Below, one piece after another: positions 34,895 through 46,192 of a stretch of DNA of 64,000 bases. Both the position numbers and the translations under genes were made by a program. The stretch's first letter is position 1. Each line of letters begins with the position of its first letter. The DNA lies in the NCBI GenBank assembly GCA_021397845.1, contig CM038041.1, forward strand, positions 145,616,780-145,680,779. Reading direction: 5' to 3'. Source of the stretch: Areca catechu. Lineage: Eukaryota; Streptophyta; Magnoliopsida; Arecales; Arecaceae. The notes beneath the pieces are model-generated. The model was not told the DNA's origin, did not search any database, and saw only the letters and a list, made by a program, of their open reading frames with translations.

Positions 34895-35884
34895 TTTGCA
34901 AAAAAGTATAAAAATTAAATATTAATGCATAATTTAAATTAATATAAATATTTATTATAAATATTATTTGGATTGTATTGGATATTGTTTAAGAGATTAA
35001 ATACATCAATAATAAAATTTATTATAACTATCTCTCCATTTGAATTAATTTTAAAAAATCATATTCCATGTTATCGCACAACTTACAGTATTTATTATTG
35101 AAAATACTTTTTCTATAATAATAATCAATGCCCTCTCTACAATAATGATTGAAATCGGAAGACTCATAAAAGTCACGGATTCGTAGAGAATATGTATATA
35201 CCAACTATGATGGTAGCGACGCCACGCCGAGTGCCTTGGCATTGCACAACGGGATGGAGCTATGTCGTATGGTGGGGCCAAAGATAATGAAACATGAGTA
35301 TAGTGGCATCGATGGGAAAATGATGGGCGCTCGCCTGCCCGTCTTCTAAGACCCAATTGTACTACATGATAGATCCGATCGCTAGAACAATACGTGGCTT
35401 CATCGTCCATTGGTACGACGAGACTAATGAACGCCATTGCGATGGCAGCCATAAGTCTGTGTATTAATAGTATTCGATCTTATACATGCAAAACCATTCG
35501 ATCTTACCGTGGAAGCATTCCTGCCGGTCACACCGCATGATAGATTCGATCGTCATCTCATCTATCGGTACAATAAACAAGATGATGCTGGCTACATGCA
35601 GTAGTTTAGATCATGACGGATTTTGAAAACAGATATCAATCAAGTGGCAAAATTTTTTTTAATTTTTTTAAAAAAATATGAAAAAAATAATGAAAAAAAA
35701 GATTCAACTTCCAAATAGAAAAATCTAATTTATGGTATTTATTCGTTTTAATTTTTTTTAAGAGATGTTGCAGTTATATTTTTATTTCAAATTTTAATAA
35801 AAACTAAATATATATATATATATATATATTTAAAATTTTATATAAAATTTTAATTTATAAAAAAATAAAAAATAATTAGAAGGG
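34895..35884. other. AT-rich insertion between two parts of the glycosyltransferase pseudogene
   Basis: About 990 bp separates the UGT core from its PSPG end. It contains a TA-repeat tract near 35810-35830 and T-rich runs. No termini or ORF identify it. It may be a degraded transposon, or in part an intron-like remnant. Confidence 0.4.
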
Positions 35885-36167
35885 CCAAGGCTCCCTGCTC
35901 CCTGCCCCCTGCAGTCCGCCCATTCCTGGACTCCTCTAGCCCTACCCCGATCTCCTTTATTGGACCATCGAACCGGCACAGTCTCATGAAGCAGTCGTAG
36001 ATCACTGATCCAGCTGGCTTCGAGTCCTGTCACGTCAAGATGCGCGATGCCTCCCCCGCCAGAGCCGACCCCGCCCTCGCTCTGCCGCATCCGCAGCCAC
36101 CGGGTTGCATATAGAAATGGGCCCATAACGAAGCACACTTCCTTGCTCTCTCTTGTAGTGCTCCACG

Positions 36168-37137
36168 GAAAAGTTTTTCTGCACCGCATGCGATGCAGTA
36201 AATTCAACATGATCCGTATCGTATTTTTTTGTTGATTCAAATATATCTATTGTAGTATGACAAGTTGAAAGTTGAGCATGACTAGCATTAATTACTATTC
36301 AATTTTTATTTGAAATTTTCGTCCAAACAAAAATACCCTTCCCTCTAGTCCCTTTTCTGCATGGATGTCATAGGTTTTGAACTAGGATGCCGTAGCTTTT
36401 GAACTAGGATGCGTAATACTATTTCAGATTTTAATTTATATTTTTCTGCAGGGGTGTCGTAGGTTTTGAATTATGATGTCGTAGCTTTTGAACTAGGATG
36501 TCGTAATATTGTTTCAGGTTTTAATTGATATTTTTTTGCAGAGGTGTCATAGGTTTTGAACTAGAGTGTCGTAGCTTTTGAATTAGGATATCGTAATACT
36601 GTTTCAGGTTTTAATTTATATTTTTCTGCAGGGATGTCGTACGTTTTGAACTAGGATGTCGTAGCTTTTGAAGTAGGATGTCGTAATACTGTTTTAGATT
36701 TTAATTTATATTTTTCTACAGGGGTGTCATAGATTTTGAACTAGGGTGTCGTAGCTTTTGAACTAGGGTGTCGTAATACTGTTTTTGGTTTTAATTTATA
36801 TTTTCTGCAGGGGTGTCGTAGGTTTAGAAATAGGATGTCGTAACTTTTGAACTAAGATGTCGTAATACTGTTTCTGGTCATTTTTGAACCAGGATGTCGT
36901 AAGTTTTAAAATATGGTGTCGTAAGTTTTGAACTGGGGTGTCGTAATACTGTTTCAGGTCATTTTTGAAACAGGGTGTCCTAGGTTTTGAACTAGGGTAT
37001 CATAGATTTTGAACTAAGATGTCATCTCAGCTTTTGTCCCATCATGCTACAGTGAAGATTTTTGGACCAATAGAAACGTGCAGTACAGACCACGCTGGAT
37101 TTACTGCACCGCACGCGGTGCACAAAAAATTACTCAG
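36168..37137. mobile_element. Mutator-like non-autonomous transposon inserted in the UGT pseudogene
   Basis: Terminal inverted repeats of at least 40 bp pair TTTTTCTGCACCGCATGCG (left) with the reverse complement of the right end, TTTTTTGTGCACCGCGTGCG, and match on through the GTGCAGTAAAT-type stretch that follows. Nine-base flanks TGCTCCACG (36159-36167) and CGCTCCACG (37138-37146) match at 8 of 9 positions, the usual Mutator-type target duplication. Removing the element and one copy joins the UGT frame. The interior is mostly 90-bp tandem repeats with no transposase, so it needs an autonomous helper. Confidence 0.78.
36357..37030. repeat. 90-bp tandem repeats inside the Mutator-like element
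   Basis: Units start at about 36357, 36446, 36536, 36626, 36716 and 36805, spaced 89-90 bp. Each contains GGATGTCGTAGCTTTTGAAC two or three times as a 30-bp sub-unit and ends in a T-rich TTTAATTTATATTTTTCTGC. After 36810 the units become irregular. Confidence 0.88.
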
Positions 37138-37290
37138 CGCTCCACGTACCCTGGCCCGAGCTTCGGGAAGGTGTTCATGACCCATGAGGCGGTGCTGCGA
37201 TCCGCCTCCTGGGCCCGGTCCAAGATCTCCTAGGCCGTCTAATCTGGGAGGGCCACCTTGCCCAGCCAGGACTAGGCCAGATAAAGAAAA

Positions 37291-39612
37291 TAAATTACTT
37301 ACCATAAGATATTAATGGCTGAAATCGATTGTTTATGGAAATATGCAGCTAAGTTTGAGAGTGGGGCTAAATGCACGTAAGTTAATATTGTCGCCATTTT
37401 TGTGAATATGGCAGCATCTTTGAGTTGGGACTTGGTAGATATGGTTCGGAGGCAATATTTATGCCTCGCCAACCTGGCAACAAACACTTAAGAGGATGAC
37501 GGCTACTTAATATTCCATGATGAAAACACGGACTACTCTCTCACACACACGTTGAGTGCGATAGACATCTGTAGTGAAGGAAACATCTATGTTTGGTAGT
37601 CAAAAATGAACAACTACTAGTTTTTCGTCAGCGGAAAGCATTATGTTCTTATGAGCTTTTAGAAGTACTAAAAAAGATAAACTGTTTTTCTTTACCAAAT
37701 AAAATGGCAGTTATGGTACATCTTGTTGCCCTAAGACGGTAATACTAGTAGAATTGTTCAGATGAAAACATTCAAAATCAAATTCTTCTATTCCTAACAA
37801 AAGTTGAGCAGTTCAATGTTAATGTTTAATTGATATTTCTGCATTTTGAAGTCATTTTCCTTTCATGGATCACCTTGGTGAGATTGTAGCATCATTTCTT
37901 ATATAATATTGGCAAGATGGATCATTTGGGATTCACTTTAAAAAAGATAATTACACTTTTTAACTAAAATGCCAGTTTCTCTCTCATCATTTTATATCAG
38001 ATACTTCATATGGCAAGCCACTATTCCATTGATGGGAAGTGCACTCGTTCAAGATGAGGGCCTTCTTTTAATATCCTTTCTTTCATTGCCGAAGGAAATC
38101 CGAAGTCAATATCATTGATGCAAAGACAATGTCTGCGGATCCTGTGGCAGTCGTGGAGCTTCCAAATAAAGTTCCATATGGATTCCACTTCTCTGGTCCT
38201 ATGAAAAGTGGCTAGGTCAGCCTCGGAGGCCACCCTCATACCTTTGTAGGGTAGAGCGGGTATATGGTAACGGGTAGATGGATGTGTACATACATCATAC
38301 ATACATACATGCATAAAATAAAGTACTTGGGGTTATGTTGGTATTTAGAACCGAGACTGCTTTTGTCTCCGATCATGATCCTCTATGAACATATCTGGGG
38401 AAGAAAATTTAAGAGTTTTGGTTCTGCTAATTGTCATTTTCAAGTTGTCCTGATTCTTTTTCTGAAGTGCTTGTTTTCATTACTTCCAACAAAAATCAAT
38501 CAACTTCTACAAACAATGTTATTGCATGTTACTTAGAAAAGATGGTTGTGGTAGATGATGGGACTTTTATAATTTGTAAGATTATATAACTTCCCGGGAC
38601 GAACACAACCATGAATTAAGTTTCTGGAATTGTTTAGTCATATTCATATTGGGAGAACATGTGCAAGGTATATGGGTACGCACTGAAGGTTGATTCAACC
38701 CCTCCCCCTCCCCCTCGCCCCCAAAAAAAAAAAGAAAACTCGGTGATTATAGACTTCAGCATGCATTGGGGCTAATTGTTGATGGAAACATTACTATAAA
38801 TCTGGAGATTTTTTTCAAAATTTGTGTTTAAATAGTTAATAGAAAATCTTTAAAATTATTTTAAAAAATAGAAATTAGAAAGAACATTGGACTTTGTGGA
38901 TTGGAGAAGTGCTAAGCATTGCCTTAAAATTAAGAATGCTCTTCTCATGCAGAAAATCAACAAGGATGCCCAAGGTACAACCAATCTTTGCTCATTTGGA
39001 ATAGCTTCCGAGCATAAAACTAGCACGTGGAGATAGAGTTTTGATGACTCCTCTACTTGAAGAAAATTTCAAAATTGTGAAATAGGAAGGCAATTCACAG
39101 AAAAGAAGTGGAAAATTTAAGGAAAAATGGTATAAGAGAACTTATTACTGTTGGATTAGGGTGATATATGCATGTAAAATTTCAGGTTTCAAAAACCTAG
39201 CAGCATAAATAGATTAAAACTATTTTAATCCCTAGCATGCATGGTCTAATCATAAAATCATCTAAGGATCTAGTTTACATGCTGAAAATAAAGATGCATC
39301 ATATCTAAAATTCAAAAAAATAAAAATCTTGTTGATCAAAAATCTTACTTGAAGTGCTAATCCTTCTTTGAATCGGACCAGATCTGTGGATGCTATGGAT
39401 TCTCCTCCTGGCTATGCACGTGCTTGGCCTTTACAGGTATCCACATAGAAAAGATGTTAATCGAAGCCTAAGACCACCAGTGTGCTAGTACCTTTTAGAT
39501 CTCACTTCTTGGAGTTGGATCGAACCCCTTCTTCTAAAAGTAGAAGAAGGTTGTAGAAAACCTTGCACAAACACCTTTCACGTTGAATCAAGAATGAAGA
39601 GAGAAAGGATGC
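37291..39612. other. Intergenic region, nothing recognised
   Basis: Mixed AT-rich sequence with a C-rich and A-rich tract at about 38700-38735. The frame at 38021-38314 (minus) is open for about 97 codons but resembles nothing I know. No N-terminal half of the UGT was found here. Confidence 0.5.
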
Positions 39613-40884
39613 TATTGCCGCATAAATTGCCATGGCCTGTAGCTCTGGTGGGATCCGGTTGAAGCTGGCCTCTCCTGGGGATGTTGGGTACTTCGTCCTC
39701 GCATCTTCGCGGCTGGTCGATCATACAAAAAAGAGACCTAGGCTGGGGATCCCGGCAGGGATACTTTGACGGTCAAGTTAGTAAGGCGACCAAGAGGAAC
39801 AGTCCGTCTATTAGAGAGGGAGATAGAAGAGAATAGAAAATTGGAGTTTAAAGAAGGTGGTTCACTGCTTTAGCCCTTTGCCTTTGCCAGCTTACTCTTC
39901 TTCTGTTCTCTCTCTCCCATCTTGGAGGTCCTTCTTACCGTTATATAGGAGCCGATTTTGCCAGACTGTGTCTGGAGCCTCGATTAGGTGCCTATCCTGG
40001 GGCATTTCCTGCAGAAGGGATACAAGCTTGTTAGAGCCCCGTTGGACCGGGTCCGAGATTTTCCAGAGAAGATTTTCTTGCAAGGGGTGTAGTCGACGTG
40101 CTACAGAGCCTGCCCCCTAGTGGAGCGATCCCTTGTGAAGGGCATAGATGGGATGCTACAGGACTTGGAGCCCCGGCAGAACACTCCTCTTGCAAGGGGT
40201 GCAGATGGCATGACATAGGGCCCGAAGCCCGGGCAGAGCACTCCTCCTGCAAGGGATGTACACGGCGTACTACAAAGCCTGGAGCCTTGGTAGAAAACTT
40301 TTCTTGTAGGAGGTGCAGGCGGCATGCTACAGGGCCTGGAGCCTCGGTAGAGCATGCACCCCCATGAGAGTTACGGTTGATCCATGGAGAAGGCGACATT
40401 GCATCCCTATGTCACTATTTGGGCCTCTTTCACATCTGTCCTTCGGGGGTTATGTCTTGCATTCTATTGTTCTTTCAGCCATGACCAGAAAGTTGTCTTC
40501 TTGCCTTTGGAGGCTTGGTCTGACCGGGAGCTCTACTGGATCGAAGCTCTCTTTGACCAGGAGCTCACCTCGATTGGGAGCTCACCTCGGACGCGATATC
40601 ATGTTGATCGAGAGCTCACCTCGAATAGGAGGTGGTCTCAGACGGGAGCTGGCCTCGAACGAGAGCTTATCTCAGTTGGGAGATCACCTCGGCCAGGAGC
40701 TCACCTCGATCGAGAGCTCACCTTGGATTGGAGCTCACTTCTGCTGGGAGCTCACTTCGATTGGGAGCTCACCTCGGTCGGGAGCTCACCTTGGTCGAGA
40801 GCTCACCTCGACTAGGAGCTCACCTCGGACGGAAGCTCACCTTGGTCAGGAGCTGGTTAAGTGGTGCTCTCCGCCACCTCATCA
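39613..40884 (-). repeat. 3' LTR of the Tat-like fragment
   Basis: On the minus strand it starts TGATGAGGTGGCGGAGAGC and ends TGCGGCAATA. Near its 3' end lies an ACTTGACCGTCAAAGTATCC string parallel to the LTR end at 12930-12960. It contains a 17-bp tandem array. The right boundary rests on similarity to other Tat LTR starts and is less certain. Confidence 0.6.
40560..40860. repeat. 17-bp tandem array (GAGCTCACCTCGGTCGG)
   Basis: About fifteen copies occur, perfectly phased at 17 bp from about 40740 to 40855. Because 17 is not a multiple of three, all three frames stay open with related Ser/Leu/Gly-rich products. This explains the long frames at 40313-40948 and 40384-40815. Confidence 0.85.
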
Positions 40885-41478
40885 GCCAGTTGTGTCGGAT
40901 GTGGGCACCCTCAGGCCCAGGATAAAGGCAGTAGATCGAGGCTACTAATGTGGAGGGCCCCCAGGCCCCTTATTATTTACCATGGTCACTTGGCGATTCG
41001 TAGAGCATCAGTCCACCCCCTAAGGGATCGCCATGTGGACAAATATCAGTGATTAGAAATAACATTTTCATCCCCTATAGCACGACGATTCACAATTTGA
41101 GCCAGCGATGATACACAGACCCCCTCTTCAACCACTGAGGGGATACCATGTGGACGGGAAGTGATGATCCATAATAATGCCTTCATTCCTCCCAAAGCGA
41201 TGTTTTGTGACTTGAAGTGGTTCGCACGATGGGCATGGATTCACGTCACGATCTCATTGGTCCGAGGGAAGAGGAAGAAGCATTTGATCATTGGTGATGG
41301 GCTTGAAAAAGGATTTTAACATCCCTTTCAGAAGGATTTACTACCACTCTACATCTTTTCAAATTTTCTAAAGAGGGAAGGAAAGACCATGACTTGGACA
41401 ACCATCTGGCAGACTCTATGACCACGGTTCTTTGCTAGGATGGGAAGTCCCACACCCTCTAAATATAGCTGGATCTCT

Positions 41479-41763
41479 CAAAATCTCATGATGTGGCCAT
41501 GAAAGAGAAGGCCAATACCTCTGAGATGGTGATCGGAGTGGTGTAGGAAGAAGCGGCCTAGGCCATCTTGCAGTACAAGACCTCGAAAGACTTCGAGGAT
41601 GATGTTAGCAAAGCATCTATGATGCATTCTACAAAGACTTTGAAGAATGCAAGAAAAAAGTGGTGCTGACTATCGACCATCTGGACATGCAGGACATCAT
41701 GTCGAATGATGCCAAGGGGAGAGGAGATGTAGCGGGCCCCTCTACCCCACCTCCAAAGCCATG
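41479..41763 (+). pseudogene. Extra ORF antisense to pol in the Tat-like fragment
   Basis: On the plus strand, opposite to the integrase beside it, two frames joined by one shift give AILQYKTSKDFEDDVSKAS, then AFYKDFEECKKKV and a Pro-rich end TPPPKP before a stop. The pattern (charged helix, a phenylalanine-rich KDFEECKKKV motif, then an acidic or Pro tail) is one I know from proteins associated with plant Ty3/gypsy elements. Antisense extra ORFs have been described in that group. Its function is unknown. Two internal stops and the shift mark it as dead. Confidence 0.5.
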
Positions 41764-42012
41764 AGTGGCCTGGAGTCTTCTTCTCCTTTCTCTTTTTTCT
41801 TTTTTTCCTATGTTTTTCCTTGAACTCTTCATGGGGCTCTCCGGCCTGTCAGGGGGCCCAAGCCTTGTAAGAAGATTTTTGATGAATGAAATTCTTCTTT
41901 CTTTTAGGCTGAGTCTTTCTTTTGCTACTTTTTTTTGGTGAGATAACAAGGTTGCGAAGCATGCCGTCCAAAGGGGCAGTAAGGTCAGGCTTCTTATCAT
42001 TCTCCACCAAAC

Positions 42013-42540
42013 CTCGAACTGGTGGATGAGTGTGGAGCTTTGGAGCTCCTGGCTTCCTTCGTCGGACCTGGGATCTGATGGATGAGTGCAGGGCTTTGGA
42101 GCTCCCAGCTTCCTTCGCCAGACCTAGGGTCCGATGGATAAGTGCAAGGCTTTAGAGCTCTCGGCTTCCTTCATTAGACTTGGGGTCCGATGGATGAGTA
42201 CTAGACTTTGGAGCTCCTGAATTCCTTCGTCGGACCTCGGATTCGACATATGAGTGCGGGGCTTTAGAGCTCCAGGCTTCCTTCGACGGACCTAAGGTCC
42301 AATGGGTGAGTGCGGGGCTTTGGAGCTCCCAGCTTCCTTCGCTAGACCTGGGGTCTGACGAATGAGTACGAGGCTTGGAGCTCCTAGCTAACTTCGCCTA
42401 ACCTACGGTCCGATCGATGAGTACAGGGCTTTGATGCTCCCGGCTTCCTTCACCAGACCTGGGGTCCGATGGATAAGTGTGAGGCTTTGGAGCTCTTGGC
42501 TTCCTTCGCCAGATATGGGGTATGATAGATGAGTGTACTT
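42013..42540. repeat. Tandem array of about 56 bp units
   Basis: About nine units repeat GGATGAGTGCGGGGCTTTGG, AGCTCCCGGCTTCCTTCG and CCAGACCTGGGGTCCGA. The array is non-coding and lies between the integrase and the antisense ORF, where the other Tat element also carries a 3' tandem array. Confidence 0.8.
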
Positions 42541-42649
42541 TGGAGAGGCAAAATCAAACCATCTTGCTAAAGGAGCATTCCATTTCATTTTTGAGCGGGG
42601 GTGTACATTATTGGTAGTACATTCTTAAATTTATAGCATTCCACATCCA

Positions 42650-43620
42650 AGAAAGCTGAGCACCATTAAGTCTAGTGATTCAGTAGTTTCCTTAGGACAA
42701 AGCTTCGACCACCCTGAAGGGACCTTCCTAGTTCAAGGATAGCTTACCACATTGGCCAGGCTGGGAGGCTTCCACACATCTCAGGACAAGGTCTCCCAGG
42801 CGGAAGGCTTTGATCCTCATGTGAGAGTTGTAATAGTGGGCCACCCATTACCGATATGCTGCCATGCAGAGCTGAGCCTTGTCCCTTATTTCGTTCAACA
42901 GGTCAAGGTTGAGGAGGCGCACCGGATTGCTTGCTTCATCATACTGCTCCACCCGTAGCATGGGCATGCCCATCTCAACCGGGATCACGGCTTCAATGCC
43001 GAAGACCAGGCTGAATGGTTCTCTCCCGTCACTATTCGGGGCATGGTGTGATTGGCCCACGGCATGATGGGGAGCTCTTTTATCCACGACCCTTTGCCTC
43101 ATCCAGCTTGGTGCAGAGCCCTTGGAGAATGGACCGATTTGTCACTTCGGCCTCTCCATTAGTTTGTGGGTGAGCCATCGATGTGAAGCAGTGGTGGATG
43201 TTCAGGTCAGTGCAGAACTTCTCAAATGCCTGGTTATCAAACTACTGCCCATTGTTTGTAATGATAGTATAGGATAGTCTGAAGTGGCAGATGACCGACT
43301 TCTAGAGGAAAGATCTTGCCTTGCTCTTGGTGATCTGTGCCAAGGGCTCGGCCTCCACCCATTTAGTGAAATAATCGATGGCTACAATCAGGTACTGCCA
43401 CTGACTGGATGCTAAGGGAATTGGTCCAAGGATGTCGATCCCCCACTGGGTTAATGGCCAGGGGGAGGAGAGCTAGGATAGCGGGGAAGCCGACTGACGC
43501 TAGATGTGGGCATGCCACTGCTAGTGATCGCACTTCCATATAAACTTGATTGCGTCTTCCTACATAGTCTCCCAATAATAACTCTACTTGAGGGCTTTAT
43601 GGGCTTTGCCCTGTCCCCTA
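42650..43620 (-). pseudogene. Integrase fragment of the Tat-like element
   Basis: Minus-strand frames give the zinc-region tail (KFIWKCDH, WHAHI), degraded core sequence, and the end of the core at 43102-42848 with PFSLVFGIEAVIPVEMGMPM, VEQYDEASNPVRLLNLDLL and RDKAQLCMAAYR. This last block is the conserved C-terminal part of Ty3/gypsy Tat integrase. Several stops are present. The fragment begins directly at the copia LTR boundary (43620). Confidence 0.82.
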
Positions 43621-45538
43621 TGAAAGTTTAAAAGGCATAGTAGGCAGACGGACTATATTTTAAAATTATTTTAAAGTACAGCACAGTGGAAGACTTGATA
43701 GATTGATCAAGTCGATCTACTAATCTGCCTGCAACAAGATCCGACATAATAAAAGTGTATGTAGAGATATCAAGAGCAAAGAAGAAAAAAGTGTACATTA
43801 ATTTTGACCTTTGGATGCAGGTGATGAAGAGCCACTGAGCTACACAAATGCCTAGCCTCTATGGGTAGTTCACACTAGGGCTCGATTCCAATCAACTCTC
43901 TTGGAGTGTTAGCTCCTCAGGATCCTTGAGGCCAAACTTTTCCTTCCTTGGACTTGCAAGACTTTCTTGAAGCCGTCGAGGACAATAGGGGGAAGTAGAA
44001 GTGAAACCCTTCCCAATAAACTCTTTCTTCCCAAACCTTAGCTTGATAGCTAGGTAGGCTCCCACCCAAAACCCTAATCCTCTCAAACCCTACTCTTAGG
44101 ATACCTTCCCTTCCTCTCTATGAAAAGTCCAGCAAAAAGTCAAACTCAACTCACTTCATTGCCCCTACAAAGACACATATTTATAGTAGCAGCAAAGAGA
44201 GTGAGAGATATGGAAGGAGGAGTGATTGGGGGAGAGGGTTAAGGGTTGAACCAAATTAGCTCTATGTTTATATGAGAGAAAAACTGCATTCCAAATAATG
44301 CATTCCATAAAAACCTTGGAGCTAGTTTCAGCCAAGATTTGAAATTTGAATTCAAAATTCAAAATTTAATCTTTTAAAGGAAAGTGAGCATGACAAATCA
44401 AATCTAATTTGATCTTAAGCCAAATCATATTTGGCTTGACCCATCAAATTGCAATCATATTGCAAATAAGTCCTCCAAAAATTTACTAATCGAATTAGTG
44501 AAAAATTATCATCACAGCCAAGTGTTGACTCATGGAAGTATCGACATTTAGGTCATGGCTAATCATATTGATCCCATAGTGATGCCAAATGATTCTCAAT
44601 CATCGATCGGCCTTTAGATCAAGTAAAAACCCCGATGGTGTGTGACCCCATAGGTTCGAACACTAAGTCGGTAGCATTAGAACGTTTCTAGTACCAATCA
44701 AAGCCATCATCTAGCAATGATATCCGATGTCCGGATAGGTCGAAGATACAAAGAAACTCTATAGAATCTCTGGTATATAGTTACCGCATAATTCATGCCT
44801 TTGACCTCATAATGCTCAGGATGACCTAGGGTTTGATTGCCAACCCTAATGTAGTATATCCAGATCTTGTCTCAACCTTACAAGTTCTGTGACTCCTTAC
44901 AAGAACTACCCTGGTCAAGGTTTTGCTAAATTGAGATGTAGTGAGTCATTCACTCCAAACCATTTGGAGAGGTCAATCCCATCTTAATCCACCACTGCTC
45001 CACAAATACTTGACTGTACCCAGAAATCTTCTATCACTAGATTAGAAATCCAGGTAGTCCGGTACCAAAGTATAGTGAGTTGTTTGCAAGCTACCATGGT
45101 GACCTCAGGTTTGAGGGATACATATACCCATATCCCTTCGTGAGCAACCCTTTGACAGAAGGGAGCTCTGCAGATGGTCATGTTCAGTGAGACATCATAC
45201 ATTTTACCTGTATGTCATACCAGTATCTTTACACTCCTTGGTTAAGAGGACAACCAACCAATGTAATATACAACAACCTATGCTTGATACATCGTCGTCC
45301 TATAATAATGTAGCATTTGGTTATGAACTAGTTTATGAATTACTCGATACATCCTCTTTGTATCAAAAATAATATAGTTCCAAAGACTCCATCAAACAAG
45401 AGTTCTTTTTAAGAAAATGCACATGTGATGAGCAGCCAAAAAAATAGCTTTTATTCATTTAAAGAATTCATATACAATTACAAAATAGCACAACCATCTA
45501 CACCCTAGACGATTAGTTTTGGGATACTATTCCCAACA
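43621..45538 (-). repeat. Long (about 1.9 kb) 3' copia LTR
   Basis: On the minus strand it begins TGTTGGGAATAGTATCCC right after a purine tract AAGCGAGAG, the usual start of a copia 3' LTR. It ends CTTTTAAACTTTCA at 43621, where Tat integrase sequence begins. The size and start suggest the Angela lineage. The 43621 end is inferred from the loss of Tat homology and a CA end. Confidence 0.65.
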
Positions 45539-45608
45539 ACTCTCGCTTATACTAAAGCCAATCAGTACAGAATCTTATTCCCATTTTTCATTTACAATTG
45601 TTAAACTC

Positions 45609-46060
45609 TTAAACTTCGATGGTTTTAGTAAAGGGGTCAGCCAGGTTCTCCTTTCCATCGATCTTCTGAAGGTTGATGTCACCTCGTTTCATAATTTCTT
45701 GCACAAGGTGATAGCACCACATAATGTGTTTGGTGCGGTAATGGGACTTCGACTCTTTGGCTTGAGCAATGGCTTCAGTGCTGTCATAATATATCAAAAC
45801 AGGACCATCTAGGGAAGGTGCCACTCCCAGCTTGCCTAAAAACTTTCGCAACCACACAGCTTCCTGTGCTGCATCCCATGCTGTGATGTATTCTGCTTTG
45901 CATACTAAGTCCGCAATAGTAGGCTGTTTGAGACTTTTCCAGCAGATCTGTTTTCCATTTTGGTTAAAGATAAATCCTGACACACTCTTGCAGTCATCCC
46001 TATCTGACTGAAAACTGGAGTCAGTATATCCCACAAGTTTCAAGTTAGGTTCTCCATATA
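45609..46060 (-). pseudogene. Copia RNase H
   Basis: The frame 46043-45609 has VGYTDSSFQSDRDDCKSVSG, CKAEYITAWDAAQEAVWLR, IYYDSTEAIAQAKESKSHYR and the end NLADPFTKTIEV, the RNase H blocks of a copia polyprotein, ending in a stop 70 bp before the LTR. Relatives of this type have TDSDFQ and TMEAEY; the Lys-Ala in CKAEY suggests mutation next to the catalytic Glu. Confidence 0.88.
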
Positions 46061-46192
46061 TCAGCCATTGGTCCTTAGTATTTCATAGATACTTATGGAT
46101 GGTCTTTACCACTTTCCAATAAGCTTCACCTGGGTCAGACTGGTATTTGCTCACTACGTCTAGTGAGTATACCATGTCTGGTCTAGTACATG

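Larger units (their letters stand above)
34365..37290 (-). pseudogene. UDP-glycosyltransferase pseudogene (UGT73-like), split by insertions
   Basis: Three pieces follow the order of a plant secondary-metabolite UGT, which transfers sugar from UDP-sugar to small molecules. Piece 1 (37290-37138) reads ILDRAQEADRSTASWVMNTF..LGPGYVE, matching the region before the interdomain linker. Piece 2 (36167-35885) reads HYKREQGSVLRYGPISICN, then after a shift DSKPAGSVIYDCFMRLCRF and GVGLEESRNG. Piece 3 (34890-34365) reads APFLWMGADDGG, RGWAALGHEAVGRFMMHC, AGVPALTWLLLVDRFYNEAL and GGSSYLAV before the stop. The PSPG box has lost key residues: HCGWNS is HCRWAA and the Gln after WAP is gone. The N-terminal acceptor-binding half is missing. 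Pieces 1 and 2 are separated by a Mutator-like element, and 2 and 3 by about 1 kb of AT-rich sequence. Confidence 0.85.
39613..43620 (-). mobile_element. 3' part of a Tat-like Ty3/gypsy element
   Basis: Reading the minus strand from 43620: integrase, tandem repeats, an antisense ORF, purine-rich sequence, then a 3' LTR ending at 39613. The 5' half (gag to RNase H) is absent. The element stops abruptly at 43620, where a copia LTR begins. The LTR ends GCGGCAATA, like the LTR of the large Tat element. All reading frames are broken. Confidence 0.75.

Noticed and set aside
37042..37305. 87-codon minus-strand frame across the MULE border
   Set aside because: It crosses a transposon boundary and is out of frame with the UGT homology there.
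40313..40948. 211-codon frame rich in Ser, Gly and Leu
   Set aside because: A 17-bp tandem repeat keeps all three frames open; no domain is seen.
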